64,000 bases of DNA from Allorhizobium ampelinum S4 (GCF_000016285.1 NC_011989.1:1119001-1183000), one strand, 5' to 3'; positions 16,659 through 26,675 are shown, counted from the stretch's first letter. The notes: generated by a model not told the origin, from the letters alone. Translations and numbers: made by a program.

Positions 16659-17333
16659 ATGCGCATTCTCGTCGTCGAGGACGATGTCAACCTGAACCGC
16701 CAGCTGGTCGAGGCGCTTCAGGAGGCAGGCTATGTGGTCGACCAGGCTATGGATGGCGAGGAAGGTCATTATCTCGGTGATACCGAGCCCTATGACGCCG
16801 TGATCCTCGATATCGGTCTGCCGACCATGGACGGCATTACGGTTCTGGAAAAATGGCGCTCTGCCGGACGTGCCATGCCGGTGCTGATCCTGACCGCCCG
16901 CGACCGCTGGAGCGACAAGGTATCCGGTATCGACGCTGGTGCCGACGACTATGTCACTAAGCCTTTCCACGTCGAAGAGGTGCTGGCGCGCATCCGGGCG
17001 CTGATTCGCCGCGCCGCCGGCCATGCCTCGTCGGAAATCGCCTGCGGGCCGGTGCGGCTCGACACCAAGAGTTCCAAGGTCACCGTTTCGGGCAAGGCGC
17101 TGAAACTCACTTCCCATGAATTCCGGCTGCTGTCTTATCTCATGCATCACATGGGGGAGGTCGTGTCGCGCACCGAACTGGTCGAGCATATGTATGACCA
17201 GGATTTCGACCGCGATTCCAACACGATCGAAGTGTTTGTCGGGCGGCTGCGCAAGAAGATCGGGCTGGACATGATCGAGACCGTGCGCGGTCTAGGCTAC
17301 CGGATCAAAGCGCCTGACAGCGTCGAGGGCTAG
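16659..17333 (+). CDS. feuP: OmpR-family response regulator FeuP
   Basis: A 224-aa response regulator. The receiver domain (1-115) has the acidic pair ED at 7-8, phospho-acceptor Asp51 in VILDIGLP, Thr in LTARD and Lys in TKPFH. The DNA-binding winged helix (about 128-220) ends with GLGYRIKAP. With FeuQ it forms a two-component system which, in rhizobia, controls genes for osmoadaptation and cyclic beta-glucan export. The assignment rests on sequence type and on its place directly after a GTA-like cluster, as I recall it in Agrobacterium. It is immediately followed by feuQ (stop TAG then GTG). Confidence 0.82.
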   Translation: MRILVVEDDVNLNRQLVEALQEAGYVVDQAMDGEEGHYLGDTEPYDAVILDIGLPTMDGITVLEKWRSAGRAMPVLILTARDRWSDKVSGIDAGADDYVTKPFHVEEVLARIRALIRRAAGHASSEIACGPVRLDTKSSKVTVSGKALKLTSHEFRLLSYLMHHMGEVVSRTELVEHMYDQDFDRDSNTIEVFVGRLRKKIGLDMIETVRGLGYRIKAPDSVEG

Positions 17334-18749
17334 GTGTTCCGGGTCAACTCTCTCACCCTTCGCGTCCTGCTGTCAGCCACTCTCTGGTATATCATCGCGC
17401 TGGTCACCATGGCTGTGGTGATTTCGGCGCTCTATCGGCAGGGGGCAGAGCGCTCCTTCAACGATCTGTTGCGCGCCCAGCTCTATAATGTCGTCAATTC
17501 CGTCACGGTGGGCGATGGTGAAAGCCTGTCTGGCAGTCCGGCGCTCGGTGATCTCAGGTTTTCGCAACCCGGAACCGGCTGGTACTGGCTGGTTGAGCCG
17601 CTCGGCTCCTTCAATGCCGCGCCGCTGGCCTCCACCTCATTGGGGTTGACCAATCTGCCGGTGCCAAGCTTTGAGGAAAGCCCCTTCGACCAGAATTACG
17701 AGCGGTTTTACGGCATGACAGACAGTTTCGGCAACCGGCTGCGGATCGCCGAGACCGAGGTTATCCTGGATGAATCTGGCCGTGCGGCGCGGTTCCGGGT
17801 ATCGGGCAATCTGAAAGTGGTGGAAGACGAAATTACCGGATTTTCCCACCGGCTTTACGCCGTTCTGGCGATGTTCGGGGTCGGCGGCCTGCTGGTCAAT
17901 GCCGTTACTATTATCTTCGGCCTGAAGCCGCTGGATCGGGCGCGTCGGGCGCTGGAGCGCATCAGGGGCGGCGAGGCTGAGCGGATCGAGGGAGAGTTCC
18001 CCCGCGAAATCGAGCCATTGGCCAATGAGATCAACGCCTTGATCGATAGCAACCACCGCATTGTCGAGCGCGCCCGCATGCAGGTCGGCAATCTCGCCCA
18101 TTCGTTGAAAACTCCTATTGCCGTGCTGCTCAACGAGGCGCGGGTGCTTGATCCGCCGCATGGCGAGGTCATCAAGGCCCAGGCGTCTGCCATGCAGAGC
18201 CAGGTCGGCACCTATCTCAACCGCGCCCGCATCGCTGCCCAGCGCGAATCGGTGCTATCACGGGCTGAAGTGGAACCGGTTCTGGAGCGTCTGGTACGGG
18301 TGATGCGCAAGCTGAACCCGGACAAGCAGTTCGAGGTTCACCTGGAGAGCCAAGCCTCGGGGCAAGGCCTGGTTCTGGCGATGGAAAGCCAGGATCTCGA
18401 GGAAATCCTTGGCAATCTCCTGGAAAATGCTGCCCGGCACTCAGAAACCACTGTTACCGTGACGGCCCGGATCGCGCCGACCGGCGAGGTTGGGCTCGAT
18501 CCGGGTCGTAGGGCCTGGCTGGAAATCATCGTCGAGGATGACGGCCCGGGCCTTGACCCGGACCAGATCGGCGAGGCGCTGAAGCGCGGTCGCCGGCTGG
18601 ACGAAAGCAAGCCCGGGACCGGGCTAGGCCTGTCGATTGTCAAGGAAATAACCTCGGAATACCAGGGCAAGCTTGGCCTATCGCGCGGCGTCAACGGGGG
18701 GCTGCTGGCCAGGCTGGTTTTACCGGCCCTGTCGCGGGACGGGGCGTGA
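17334..18749 (+). CDS. feuQ: Sensor histidine kinase FeuQ
   Basis: A 471-aa PhoQ-like membrane kinase. A first membrane segment (about 15-38), periplasmic sensor (about 40-175), second segment (about 178-200) and HAMP region precede the phospho-acceptor box NLAHSLKTPIAVL with His near residue 256. The ATPase domain has N box NLLENAARHSE, G1 DDGPGLDPDQIG and G2 KPGTGLGLSIV. GTG 17334 starts directly at the feuP stop after a GAGGG site, so the two are coupled. The periplasmic domain is where the PepSY-like neighbour could act. Confidence 0.82.
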   Translation: MFRVNSLTLRVLLSATLWYIIALVTMAVVISALYRQGAERSFNDLLRAQLYNVVNSVTVGDGESLSGSPALGDLRFSQPGTGWYWLVEPLGSFNAAPLASTSLGLTNLPVPSFEESPFDQNYERFYGMTDSFGNRLRIAETEVILDESGRAARFRVSGNLKVVEDEITGFSHRLYAVLAMFGVGGLLVNAVTIIFGLKPLDRARRALERIRGGEAERIEGEFPREIEPLANEINALIDSNHRIVERARMQVGNLAHSLKTPIAVLLNEARVLDPPHGEVIKAQASAMQSQVGTYLNRARIAAQRESVLSRAEVEPVLERLVRVMRKLNPDKQFEVHLESQASGQGLVLAMESQDLEEILGNLLENAARHSETTVTVTARIAPTGEVGLDPGRRAWLEIIVEDDGPGLDPDQIGEALKRGRRLDESKPGTGLGLSIVKEITSEYQGKLGLSRGVNGGLLARLVLPALSRDGA

Positions 18750-18980
18750 GGTGGCTTTGGCGCCAGATGATGTCTGCCAGCGGATGTCGGATTGAAAAGC
18801 CGAATTGGGATTTTTCCTGACACGCTCCAGTTTAACAAATGTCAAGTTGGCAAACTCTATGGCAGGGATCGAAATGGCGGCTTGCAAAGTCGTGCGGTGT
18901 CGGGCTTATCATAAGAGACTACAGCAACGTGTGGTTTGACCACAAAATGTCATGAAAAACAGAATTTGGAATTGCAGGCT

Positions 18981-19400
18981 ATGAGGAAGATCAGCACCGG
19001 TTTTGCATTTGCCCTGCTGGGCTGCGCCCTGGCACTGACCTCCTGCAAGACGACCGGTGGCAGCACCGGCTTGCTTGGCAAATCCACCACTTCAAGCTCG
19101 CTCTATCTCAACGCGCTGCAGGGCGGCATTGTGTCGCGGACCGGTGCGGAACTGGACAACAGCCAGAAACAGCGGGCATTGGCGGCCGAATATCAGGCGC
19201 TGGAAGTCGCCCCCGGCGGCCAGACGGTGACCTGGCGCGATGACGATGTTTCCGGCGAAGTGGTGGCCGCAGCCCCTTATCAGGTGGGCAATCAGAACTG
19301 CCGCCAATATCGCCACAAGGTAACGGTCGATGGCAAGACGGTGGAGGCACGCGGCGTCGCCTGCCGCAATGAAGACGGGACATGGACACCTCTGACCTGA
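18981..19400 (+). CDS. Outer-membrane lipoprotein, 17-kDa surface-antigen type
   Basis: A 139-aa lipoprotein. MRKISTGFAFALLGC leads to the lipobox LTSC (acylated Cys about residue 22), then KTTGGSTG. The mature part contains SRTGAELDNSQKQRALAAEYQALE and a C-terminal beta region with conserved GNQNCRQYRHKVTVDGK and ACRNEDGTWTPLT, like the 17-kDa common surface antigens of Rickettsia and rhizobia. It likely sits in the outer membrane or peptidoglycan interface. Start ATG 18981 is chosen because the signal peptide begins here; an upstream in-frame start would add 15 non-signal residues. The 231 bases before it hold no gene and no clear promoter. Confidence 0.75.
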   Translation: MRKISTGFAFALLGCALALTSCKTTGGSTGLLGKSTTSSSLYLNALQGGIVSRTGAELDNSQKQRALAAEYQALEVAPGGQTVTWRDDDVSGEVVAAAPYQVGNQNCRQYRHKVTVDGKTVEARGVACRNEDGTWTPLT

Positions 19401-19430
19401 ATCACATCATCGCGGGTCGATGCAGCTTCC

Positions 19431-19448
19431 CCTTGACTTAAGTCAAGG
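19431..19448. promoter_or_regulatory. Perfect 18-bp palindrome, operator-like
   Basis: CCTTGACTTAAGTCAAGG is a perfect palindrome 31 bases after the lipoprotein stop and 190 bases before ccmI. Its size and CC...GG ends are like SoxR/MerR-family boxes. TTGACT within it could also be a -35 element, but no good -10 element follows at 17-19 bases. A regulatory role is inference. Confidence 0.4.
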
Positions 19449-19519
19449 CTGATGGAAGGTCGGTTGTTTAAAACGTCATCAGTTGCACGATAGTATGGAC
19501 GGCGTTCCAAAACGTCATA

Positions 19520-19628
19520 GAACCCTTCGGGTTCGGAGCATTTCCAGGAAAAGTGTAAAACGGTTTTCCGTCCGGAAATGCGTACAAAAAAGAGATAGAG
19601 TTTTTCAGCGTTTCGCTGAAAAACTCTA
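19520..19628. repeat. Composite palindromic intergenic element before ccmI
   Basis: Four nested inverted repeats fill this stretch: GAACCC-TTC-GGGTTC (19520-19534), GCATTTCC/GGAAATGC (19538-19545 and 19574-19581), GGAAAA/TTTTCC inside it (19547-19552 and 19564-19569), and a perfect 15-bp stem TAGAGTTTTTCAGCG / CGCTGAAAAACTCTA with a 3-base loop (19596-19628). The wording resembles a dispersed element I associate with Rhizobiaceae intergenic DNA. It ends only 9 bases before the ccmI start and could block transcription or hide the ribosome site. Confidence 0.6.
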
Positions 19629-19637
19629 GGGAGCCTT

Positions 19638-20786
19638 ATGCTGTTCTGGGTTGAAATTGCTGTTCTGACCTTTGCCGTTGCTGCGGCCTTTTTATTGCCG
19701 CTGACACGGGCGCAGCAGCGTGGCGAGCGTGAGACCCGCGATGGTGCGATGGCCGTCTATCGTGATCAATTGCAGGAACTGGAGCGTGACCGGGCGGGCG
19801 GGTTGATTTCCGCCGAGCAGGTGGATTATGCCCGAGCTGAGATTGCCCGCCGCCTTCTGGCCGCCGATAAGGGTGATGAAACTCAGGCGGTCAAAAGTGC
19901 GCCTCGCAAAACCTCGCGCAATGGTCTGGCGCAGGCCTTCGTTGTTCTGCTGGTACCAGCAGTCGGCCTTGGGCTTTATCTTGCCCTCGGCAGTCCCGGC
20001 CTGCCATCACAACCCTTGCAGGCCCGGTTGGAAAATCCCGGCAATGACATGAGCCTGTTGATTGCCCAGGCCGAGCGCCATCTGATGCAAAAGCCTGATG
20101 ATGGTGCAGGCTGGGATGTGCTGGCTCCCATCTATCTGCAACAAAACCGCATGGGCGAGGCGGAACTGGCCTTTCGCAACGCCATCCGGTTGAAGGGCGC
20201 CAGCCCCGAGCGGCTCAACGGGCTTGGCGAAGCGCTGATTGCTCAGAGCGACGGCGTGGTGACCGATGCCGCCCGTGATCTGTTTTCGCAATCCGTGGCG
20301 CTGAATCGCGACAATCCGCGTGCCGCCTATTATCTGGCGCTGGCGCTGGAGCAATCCGGCAAACGCGACGAGGCGCTGGCCGCTTTCAAGGCGATTGCGG
20401 CTCAATCACCGCCCAATGCGCCGTGGCTGCCGCTGGTCGCCCGCCATATCGCCCGTAATGGTGCGGATGCTGCTGCAATGCCTGCACCCCTTGGAAATCC
20501 GGATGCTGCCACCGTGGCCGCAGCCCAGGGCTTGCCGGACGGCGACCGTCAGGCGATGATAAAGGGCATGGTTGAAAGCCTGGATGCCAAGCTGAAAGCC
20601 GATCCGAATAATTTTGAAGGCTGGGTGCGGCTGGTGCGCTCCTATACGGTGTTGAAGGACAACCAGCGGGCGCTCGAAGCCTTGAAAGCCGGATTGAAGA
20701 CCTTCCCGGCCGAGGGGGAGCAAGGCAAGCAGCTGATCGCCATGGCGCAGCAATTGGGATTGCCGGTCGAGGAGGCGCTGAAATGA
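19638..20786 (+). CDS. ccmI: Cytochrome c maturation protein CcmI (CycH)
   Basis: A 382-aa membrane-anchored apocytochrome c chaperone. A first membrane helix (about 3-23) and a second (about 95-116) flank a cytoplasmic coiled segment with [18 protein letters not shown], the typical CcmI start. The periplasmic part is built of TPR-like helices ([32 protein letters not shown] and a later repeat [18 protein letters not shown]). It presents apocytochrome to the haem ligation complex. It opens a four-gene operon whose members overlap by 4 bp. Called cycH in rhizobia. Confidence 0.92.
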   Translation: MLFWVEIAVLTFAVAAAFLLPLTRAQQRGERETRDGAMAVYRDQLQELERDRAGGLISAEQVDYARAEIARRLLAADKGDETQAVKSAPRKTSRNGLAQAFVVLLVPAVGLGLYLALGSPGLPSQPLQARLENPGNDMSLLIAQAERHLMQKPDDGAGWDVLAPIYLQQNRMGEAELAFRNAIRLKGASPERLNGLGEALIAQSDGVVTDAARDLFSQSVALNRDNPRAAYYLALALEQSGKRDEALAAFKAIAAQSPPNAPWLPLVARHIARNGADAAAMPAPLGNPDAATVAAAQGLPDGDRQAMIKGMVESLDAKLKADPNNFEGWVRLVRSYTVLKDNQRALEALKAGLKTFPAEGEQGKQLIAMAQQLGLPVEEALK

Positions 20787-21232
20787 CCCGAAAGCAGAAA
20801 CGTCTGGCCGTCATCGCCGGGGGCGTCGGTTTCATCATGGTGGCCGTGTTGCTGGTTCTGTTCGCTTTCGGCCAGTCTATCGCCTATTTTTACATGCCAT
20901 CGGATCTCGCCAAGACGCCGGTTGGTCCTGGCACCCGCATCCGGCTGGGCGGACTGGTGGCTGAAGGCTCGGTCAAGCGCGACACCGGCTCCACTGTCAG
21001 TTTTGCCGTGACCGATGGCACGGCCACGGTGCCGGTGACCTATACCGGCATTCTGCCGGATCTGTTTCGTGAAGGGCAGGGCGTGGTGACGGAAGGTGTG
21101 TTTGGCGCTGGCGGCACGCTGTTTGATGCCGATACGGTTCTGGCCAAGCACGACGAGAATTACATGCCGAAGGAAGTTGCCGACCGGATGAAGAAGGACG
21201 GCGTCTGGAAGGGTGAGGGAGAGGCGAAATGA
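20783..21232 (+). CDS. ccmE: Haem chaperone CcmE (CycJ)
   Basis: A 149-aa single-pass protein: N-terminal [13 protein letters not shown] and membrane helix (about 9-31), then the OB-fold periplasmic domain with FYMPSDLAK and [13 protein letters not shown]. The haem-binding histidine lies in [11 protein letters not shown] (about residue 130), fully conserved. It receives haem from CcmCD and passes it to CcmF. It overlaps ccmI and ccmF by ATGA at both ends. Confidence 0.95.
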   Translation: MTRKQKRLAVIAGGVGFIMVAVLLVLFAFGQSIAYFYMPSDLAKTPVGPGTRIRLGGLVAEGSVKRDTGSTVSFAVTDGTATVPVTYTGILPDLFREGQGVVTEGVFGAGGTLFDADTVLAKHDENYMPKEVADRMKKDGVWKGEGEAK

Positions 21233-23232
21233 TCATTGAGATCGGCCATTATGCGCTGGTGCTGGCGCTGGCCGCCGCACTCCTGCTTTCGGTCCTGCCG
21301 ATGCTGGGGGCGCGCAGGGGCGATACAGCCATGATGCAGACGGCAGTGACCGGCACCTATGCGCTGTTTGCGCTGGTGCTGTTTGCCTTTGGTGTGCTGG
21401 CTTACGCCTATCTGGTCTCGGATTTCTCGCTGCTGAATGCCTATCAAAATTCCCACTCACTGATGCCCGCCATCTATCGCTTCTCGGCGGTCTGGGGTAA
21501 TCACGAGGGATCGATGATGCTGTGGCTGTTGATCCTGACGCTGTTTTCGGCGCTGGTGGCGCTGTTCGGCAGCAATCTGCCCGACCGGCTGAAAGCCAAT
21601 GTGCTCGGCGTTCAGGCCTGGATTTCCACGGCCTTCATTCTGTTCATCCTGATCACCTCCAATCCCTTCATCCGCCTCAATCCGGCGCCTGCCGAGGGGC
21701 AGGATCTCAATCCGGTTTTGCAGGACCCCGGCCTCGCCATTCATCCGCCGCTGCTGTATCTCGGTTATGTCGGCTTTTCCGTCTGTTTTTCCTTTGCCAT
21801 TGCCGCCCTGATCGACGGGCGGATTGATGCCGCTTGGGCGCGCTGGGTTCGGCCCTGGACGCTGGCGGCCTGGACCTTCCTGACGGCGGGCATCGCCATG
21901 GGCTCCTACTGGGCCTATTACGAGCTGGGCTGGGGCGGCTGGTGGTTCTGGGACCCGGTCGAAAACGCCTCCTTCATGCCCTGGCTGGCAGGTACTGCGC
22001 TGTTGCATTCGGCGCTGGTGATGGAAAAGCGTGATGCCCTGAAAATCTGGACGGTGCTGCTCGCCATCCTCACTTTCTCGCTGTCGCTGCTTGGCACATT
22101 CCTGGTGCGCTCCGGCGTGCTGACCTCGGTGCATGCCTTTGCCACCGATCCAAGCCGGGGGATTTTCATTCTCGCCATCCTCATCCTGTTCATCGGCGGT
22201 GCATTGTTTTTGTTCATGCTGCGCGCGCCGCATTTGAAGGCGGGCGGGCTGTTCCAGCCGATTTCGCGCGAAGGCGCACTCGTGTTGAATAACCTGATCC
22301 TGACGGTGTCGACCGCGACGGTGCTGATCGGCACGCTCTATCCGCTGCTGCTGGAAACCCTGACCGGTGAGAAGATCTCGGTTGGCGCACCCTTCTTTAA
22401 CCTGACCTTCGGCCTGTTGATGATCCCGCTCCTCGTCGCCGTTCCGTTCGGGCCGATGCTGGCTTGGAAGCGCGGCGATCTGCTGGGGGCGCTGCAACGG
22501 CTCTATCTGGTGGCGGTGTTGGCCTTTCTGGTTGGGCTTGTGTTCTATTATCTCCAGAATGGCGGCCCGGTTCTGTCCGTGCTGGGGCTGGCCGCAGGCT
22601 TTTTCCTGATGTTCGGGGCGCTGGCCGATCTTGCTTATCGCTCGGCTTTCGGCAAGCAGACGGCAAGCGTCGCCTTCCGCCGGTTGATCGGCCTGCCGCG
22701 CTCGGCTTTCGGCACGGCGCTCGCGCATTTTGGCCTCGGCGTTACTGTGCTGGGCATTGTTGCTGTCACCACGTTTGAGAGTGAAATGGTGGTGGAGATG
22801 AAGCCCGGTCAGACCGTGGAGGCCGGGGGCTTTTCCCTGACCTATGACGGGCTGCGTTCTGCCAAGGGACCGAATTATACCGAGGATCGTGGTCATTTCA
22901 CCATCCGGCGCGGCGGGGTCTCCGAGGGGGATGTGTGGTCGTCGAAGCGGCTTTATACGGCAAGGCGCATGCCGACCACCGAGGCGGGTATCCGCAGTTT
23001 CGGCTTCAGCCAGCTCTATGTTTCGCTTGGCGATGCCATGGCCGACGGCGGCATGGTGGTGCGTATTTGGTGGAAGCCTTGGATTCTCTGCATCTGGGGC
23101 GGGGCGCTGGTGATGATGATCGGCGGCTTCGTCTCGCTCTCCGACCGGCGTTTGCGCGTCGGTGCTCCAAACCGCAAGGCAAAGGCAGTGGCGGCCAATG
23201 GTGCCGTCAAGGGCCTGGAGGCGGCGGAATGA
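21229..23232 (+). CDS. ccmF: Cytochrome c haem lyase subunit CcmF (CycK)
   Basis: A 667-aa polytopic membrane protein with about 15 helices. The tryptophan-rich haem-handling motif [18 protein letters not shown] lies near residues 232-249, with conserved histidines in NHEGSM and [10 protein letters not shown]. It ligates haem to apocytochrome c with CcmH and CcmI. A large periplasmic loop precedes the last helix. Intact, 4-bp overlaps with neighbours. In rhizobia this is cycK. Confidence 0.96.
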   Translation: MIIEIGHYALVLALAAALLLSVLPMLGARRGDTAMMQTAVTGTYALFALVLFAFGVLAYAYLVSDFSLLNAYQNSHSLMPAIYRFSAVWGNHEGSMMLWLLILTLFSALVALFGSNLPDRLKANVLGVQAWISTAFILFILITSNPFIRLNPAPAEGQDLNPVLQDPGLAIHPPLLYLGYVGFSVCFSFAIAALIDGRIDAAWARWVRPWTLAAWTFLTAGIAMGSYWAYYELGWGGWWFWDPVENASFMPWLAGTALLHSALVMEKRDALKIWTVLLAILTFSLSLLGTFLVRSGVLTSVHAFATDPSRGIFILAILILFIGGALFLFMLRAPHLKAGGLFQPISREGALVLNNLILTVSTATVLIGTLYPLLLETLTGEKISVGAPFFNLTFGLLMIPLLVAVPFGPMLAWKRGDLLGALQRLYLVAVLAFLVGLVFYYLQNGGPVLSVLGLAAGFFLMFGALADLAYRSAFGKQTASVAFRRLIGLPRSAFGTALAHFGLGVTVLGIVAVTTFESEMVVEMKPGQTVEAGGFSLTYDGLRSAKGPNYTEDRGHFTIRRGGVSEGDVWSSKRLYTARRMPTTEAGIRSFGFSQLYVSLGDAMADGGMVVRIWWKPWILCIWGGALVMMIGGFVSLSDRRLRVGAPNRKAKAVAANGAVKGLEAAE

Positions 23233-23687
23233 GGGGGCTTTTTGCCATCTTCCTCGGCTTCTGGCTGTTGCTGGTCCAGCCCGCCTTTGCCGTCAATCCC
23301 GATGAAATGCTGAAAGACCCGGCCTTGGAGGCACGCGCCCGGCAGCTGTCGGGGCAACTCCGCTGCATGGTCTGCCAGAACCAATCCATCGATGACAGCA
23401 ATGCCGAACTCGCCCGCGATCTGCGGCTTCTGGTGCGCGAACGCATCGTCATGGGCGATAGCGATGACGATGTCATCCGCTATCTGGTGTCGCGTTACGG
23501 TGAATTCGTGCTGCTGAAGCCGCGATTGACGTCAGAGACCTTGCTGCTATGGGGCGCGCCCGGCCTGTTGCTTGTTGTCGGCGTGGGCGCAGCCTTCGCC
23601 TACAGCCGCCGTCGTAGGAGCGTGGCTGCGGCGGAGCCGTTGAGTGCGGATGAAGAGGCTCGGCTGAAGCGGCTCCTGGAGGAGTAG
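23229..23687 (+). CDS. ccmH: Cytochrome c maturation thiol-reductant CcmH (CycL)
   Basis: A 152-aa protein with signal peptide (1-21, ending AFA), the redox motif [16 protein letters not shown] (Cys-x-x-Cys about residues 46-49) and a C-terminal anchor (about 101-121) followed by a basic stretch YSRRRRSV. It keeps the apocytochrome CXXCH thiols reduced. ATG 23229 overlaps the ccmF stop; a longer upstream in-frame extension is only ccmF shadow. It is the last gene of the cycHJKL operon. Confidence 0.95.
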   Translation: MRGLFAIFLGFWLLLVQPAFAVNPDEMLKDPALEARARQLSGQLRCMVCQNQSIDDSNAELARDLRLLVRERIVMGDSDDDVIRYLVSRYGEFVLLKPRLTSETLLLWGAPGLLLVVGVGAAFAYSRRRRSVAAAEPLSADEEARLKRLLEE

Positions 23688-23745
23688 GGGCGGCTCCCAC
23701 GAAAACCAGCAGGGTTCAGCCGCAGGACGCGGGGATATGTCCCCA

Positions 23746-24036
23746 TCAGAAAAGCGGGATCTCGATCGTTGTGGGGTGATCGCTCGCCACGCCACTCACG
23801 CCTTGACGATAGACACGGTTGGGAAGCGGGTGAGGCACGCGCTTGGCGAAAGTTGTGCGCATGAAAAGCATGACACGACGATCGGTTATCGCGTTACCGG
23901 TCGATTTTTCCATATAGATTTTTGCAGGGCGTCCTTGGGCGTCGGTTATCAAACGAATGGCGCCGATCTCCTTGTGCGGGGCGGCTGCGCAGCCGGTCAG
24001 TATTGCCGCGAATAAACAGAGTGGAATACGATGCAT
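23746..24036 (-). CDS. Small lipoprotein, TonB C-terminus-like (96 aa)
   Basis: A 96-aa exported protein with lipobox LTGC (Cys about residue 15) after a short hydrophobic signal. The mature part reads like a TonB/TolA C-terminal-type fold (IRLITDAQGRPAKIYMEKSTG...RRVMLFMRTTF), where beta strands end in conserved basic and aromatic residues. No membrane anchor other than the lipid is seen. It lies antisense between ccmH and degP and is not part of either operon. The family call is tentative. ATG 24036 is the natural start because the signal peptide starts here. Confidence 0.55.
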   Translation of the reverse strand: MHRIPLCLFAAILTGCAAAPHKEIGAIRLITDAQGRPAKIYMEKSTGNAITDRRVMLFMRTTFAKRVPHPLPNRVYRQGVSGVASDHPTTIEIPLF

Positions 24037-24276
24037 AGAAATCCCCGGATCGGCTCAGGATGCGTAAAGGTCGTCCAAACTTTATCAAGCGACCGGCGTC
24101 GAACCTATTGAAAAACCTTTCCGGCGCGTAAATTTCCGCATTACCAACTTTTCATGTTCCGGACAGTTCGTTGTAACGTGATCCATCCTATATCTTTGTC
24201 ATCCACCGCCTGAAGCCGGGTCGTTCCGGTCTTCGCACGATACGATGCCAACCAGAACAAGATAAGGTAGAGATCC

Positions 24277-25827
24277 ATGTCGAAATCCTTCCATAATCGC
24301 TCCGTTACCTCCAGGCTGCGGGCAGGCACCGCGGCAGGGCTGGCGGCCCTGATGCTGGCGGGTGCCGTGACGGTAACGCCTGCGCTGGCCGCGCCCGTCG
24401 AGGTTCAGGCGCCGCAGGTGCCAAGCTTTGCCGATCTGGTCAGTGCCGTTTCGCCCGCCGTCGTCTCCATCCGCGTCAAATCGGATGTGCAGCAGGCCTC
24501 CGAGGATGGCAGCAATTTCTCCTTCAATGGTCGTGACTTCGACCAGCTTCCCGATCCTCTGAAGCGCTTCTTCAAGGAATGGGGCATGCCAGGCCCCGGC
24601 GGTCCAGGTGGTCCAGGAGGCCCCAAGGGTGGACCGCATGCCGAGCGTCATGGCAAGCTGCGTCCGATTGCCCAAGGGTCGGGCTTCTTCATCTCCGAGG
24701 ACGGCTATGTTGTGACCAACAATCACGTAGTTTCCGATGGCCAGGCCTATACAGTGGTGATGAATGACGGCACCGAATACGATGCCAAGCTGGTCGGTAA
24801 GGACCCGCGCACTGACCTCGCCGTTTTGAAGGTCGATCAGCCGACCAAGAAATTCACCTATGTCGAATGGGCGCAGGACGAGAAGATCCGCGTTGGTGAC
24901 TGGGTCGTGGCCGTCGGCAATCCTTTCGGTCTCGGCGGAACCGTGACGTCGGGTATCGTTTCGGCTTTTGGCCGTGATATCGGCTCCGGCCCTTATGACG
25001 ATTACATCCAGATCGATGCACCGGTAAACCGGGGCAATTCGGGTGGGCCGGACTTCAACCTCAGCGGCAAGGTGGTCGGGATCAACACGGCGATCTTCTC
25101 GCCATCGGGCGGTAGCGTCGGCATCGCCTTCGCTATTCCGGCGGCGACTGCCAAGGATGTCGTTGCTGAATTGATCAAGCATGGCTCGGTGCAGCGCGGC
25201 TGGCTTGGCGTGCAGATCCAGCCTGTCACCAAGGATATTGCCGAATCGCTCGGTCTGGCCGATGCCAAGGGCGCACTGGTGGCTGAGCCGCAAACCGGTT
25301 CTCCCGGTGAAAAGGCCGGTATCAAGCAGGGCGACGTGATTACCGCCGTGAATGGCGATCCGGTCAAGGACCCGCGTGACCTCGCCAAGCGCATTGCTGC
25401 CTTCCCGCCCAATACCAAGGTCGATATTTCTATCTGGCGCAATGGCAAGCCGACTGCCGTCAAGGTCGATCTCGGCACCTTGCCTGCTGAAAAGGATACG
25501 GCCAGCAGTGATGAGGATCAGGGCGCGCCCGAGCAGAACGCACCGGCCACCGAGCAGGCGCTTGCCAATCTCGGAGTCACTGTCCAGCGTGCCGATGACG
25601 GCAAAGGCCTGACGATCACCAATGTCGATCCGGATTCCGACGCTGCCGACAAGGGGCTGAAGACCGGCCAGAAGATCACGTCCGTTAACAACCAGCAGGT
25701 CTCCAGCGCCGCCGAGGTCAAGAAGATCCTTGATCAGGCCAAGAAGGACGGTCGCACCAAGGCGCTCTTCCAGGTGGAAACCGACAATGGCAGCCGCTTC
25801 ATCGCCCTGCCGATCAACCAGGGCTGA
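24277..25827 (+). CDS. degP: Periplasmic serine protease DegP/HtrA (Do-like)
   Basis: A 516-aa HtrA-family protease and chaperone. A long signal peptide ends near ALA-AP (about residue 39). The trypsin-like domain has His150 (TNNHVV), Asp180 (RTDLAVL) and Ser255 (RGNSGG). Two PDZ domains follow, about 285-380 and 415-505, the latter with ITNVDPDSDAADKGLKTGQKI. A Gly/Pro-rich tract (about 108-122) forms the LA-loop region. The oxyanion motif is GNSGGPD rather than the more common GGPL. It digests or refolds misfolded envelope proteins. It lies between the cyc operon and a two-component pair, an arrangement I recall from S. meliloti (degP1). Confidence 0.93.
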   Translation: MSKSFHNRSVTSRLRAGTAAGLAALMLAGAVTVTPALAAPVEVQAPQVPSFADLVSAVSPAVVSIRVKSDVQQASEDGSNFSFNGRDFDQLPDPLKRFFKEWGMPGPGGPGGPGGPKGGPHAERHGKLRPIAQGSGFFISEDGYVVTNNHVVSDGQAYTVVMNDGTEYDAKLVGKDPRTDLAVLKVDQPTKKFTYVEWAQDEKIRVGDWVVAVGNPFGLGGTVTSGIVSAFGRDIGSGPYDDYIQIDAPVNRGNSGGPDFNLSGKVVGINTAIFSPSGGSVGIAFAIPAATAKDVVAELIKHGSVQRGWLGVQIQPVTKDIAESLGLADAKGALVAEPQTGSPGEKAGIKQGDVITAVNGDPVKDPRDLAKRIAAFPPNTKVDISIWRNGKPTAVKVDLGTLPAEKDTASSDEDQGAPEQNAPATEQALANLGVTVQRADDGKGLTITNVDPDSDAADKGLKTGQKITSVNNQQVSSAAEVKKILDQAKKDGRTKALFQVETDNGSRFIALPINQG

Positions 25828-25997
25828 TGATCAGGCCTCTGGCGGCGGCTGGACCATTTCAGTCGCCGCCAAATCTTCCGGCAGGATGTGTTTTCGTGAA
25901 CGAAGAGGCGCAGATCATGGCATTCGGGACGGGACAAAGCATGGAAACCGGTAAAACAGGCTGTGCATCGGGCAATGCGGGCACTAATGTCGCACGC

Positions 25998-26675
25998 ATG
26001 AAAATACTTGTGATCGAAGACGATCTTGAAGCCGCCGCTTACATGACCAAGGCCTTCCGCGAGGCGGGGATCATGGCCGACCACGCCAGCGATGGCGAGG
26101 CGGGCCTGTTCATGGGTTGCGAAAATACCTATGATGTGATGATCATCGACCGGATGCTGCCGCGCCGCGATGGCTTGTCGGTGATATCAGAATTGCGCAA
26201 GCGCAGTATCAATACGCCGGTGCTGATCCTGTCGGCGCTTGGCCAGGTGGATGACCGGGTGACCGGCCTTCGCGCTGGTGGCGACGATTACCTGCCCAAG
26301 CCCTATGCTTTTTCCGAGCTTCTGGCCCGGGTCGAAGTGCTGGGGCGACGCAAGGGGACGCCGGAACAGGACATGATTTACCGGGTCGGTGATCTGGAGC
26401 TGGACCGCCTGTCCCACGAAGTGCGCCGGGCGGGCAAGGAAATCCTGCTCCAGCCCCGCGAATTCCGCCTGCTGGAATATCTGATGAAGAATGCCGGGCA
26501 GGTGGTGACACGCACCATGCTACTGGAACATGTCTGGGACTATCATTTCGATCCGCAGACCAATGTCATCGACGTGCATGTGTCGCGGCTGCGCTCCAAG
26601 ATCGAAAAGGATTTCGACCGGCCGCTGCTGAAGACGGTGCGCGGTGCCGGCTATATGATCAAAGACGAAAGCTGA
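25998..26675 (+). CDS. OmpR-family response regulator beside degP
   Basis: A 225-aa regulator: receiver with acidic pair at 8-9, phospho-acceptor Asp51 in MIIDRMLP and Lys in PKPYAFSELL; winged helix ending RGAGYMIKDES. ATG 25998 is chosen because the receiver core starts here. The longer in-frame extension back to 25827 overlaps degP's stop and adds 57 unsupported residues, though ATG 25917 with a purine-rich leader cannot be excluded. It lies 9 bp before its kinase. Likely envelope-stress related from context. No specific regulon can be read from sequence. Confidence 0.88.
   Translation: MKILVIEDDLEAAAYMTKAFREAGIMADHASDGEAGLFMGCENTYDVMIIDRMLPRRDGLSVISELRKRSINTPVLILSALGQVDDRVTGLRAGGDDYLPKPYAFSELLARVEVLGRRKGTPEQDMIYRVGDLELDRLSHEVRRAGKEILLQPREFRLLEYLMKNAGQVVTRTMLLEHVWDYHFDPQTNVIDVHVSRLRSKIEKDFDRPLLKTVRGAGYMIKDES

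Noticed and set aside
25827..25997. Longer N-terminus for the degP-linked response regulator
   Set aside because: The extra 57 residues have no domain match and overlap the degP stop; the receiver begins at ATG 25998.
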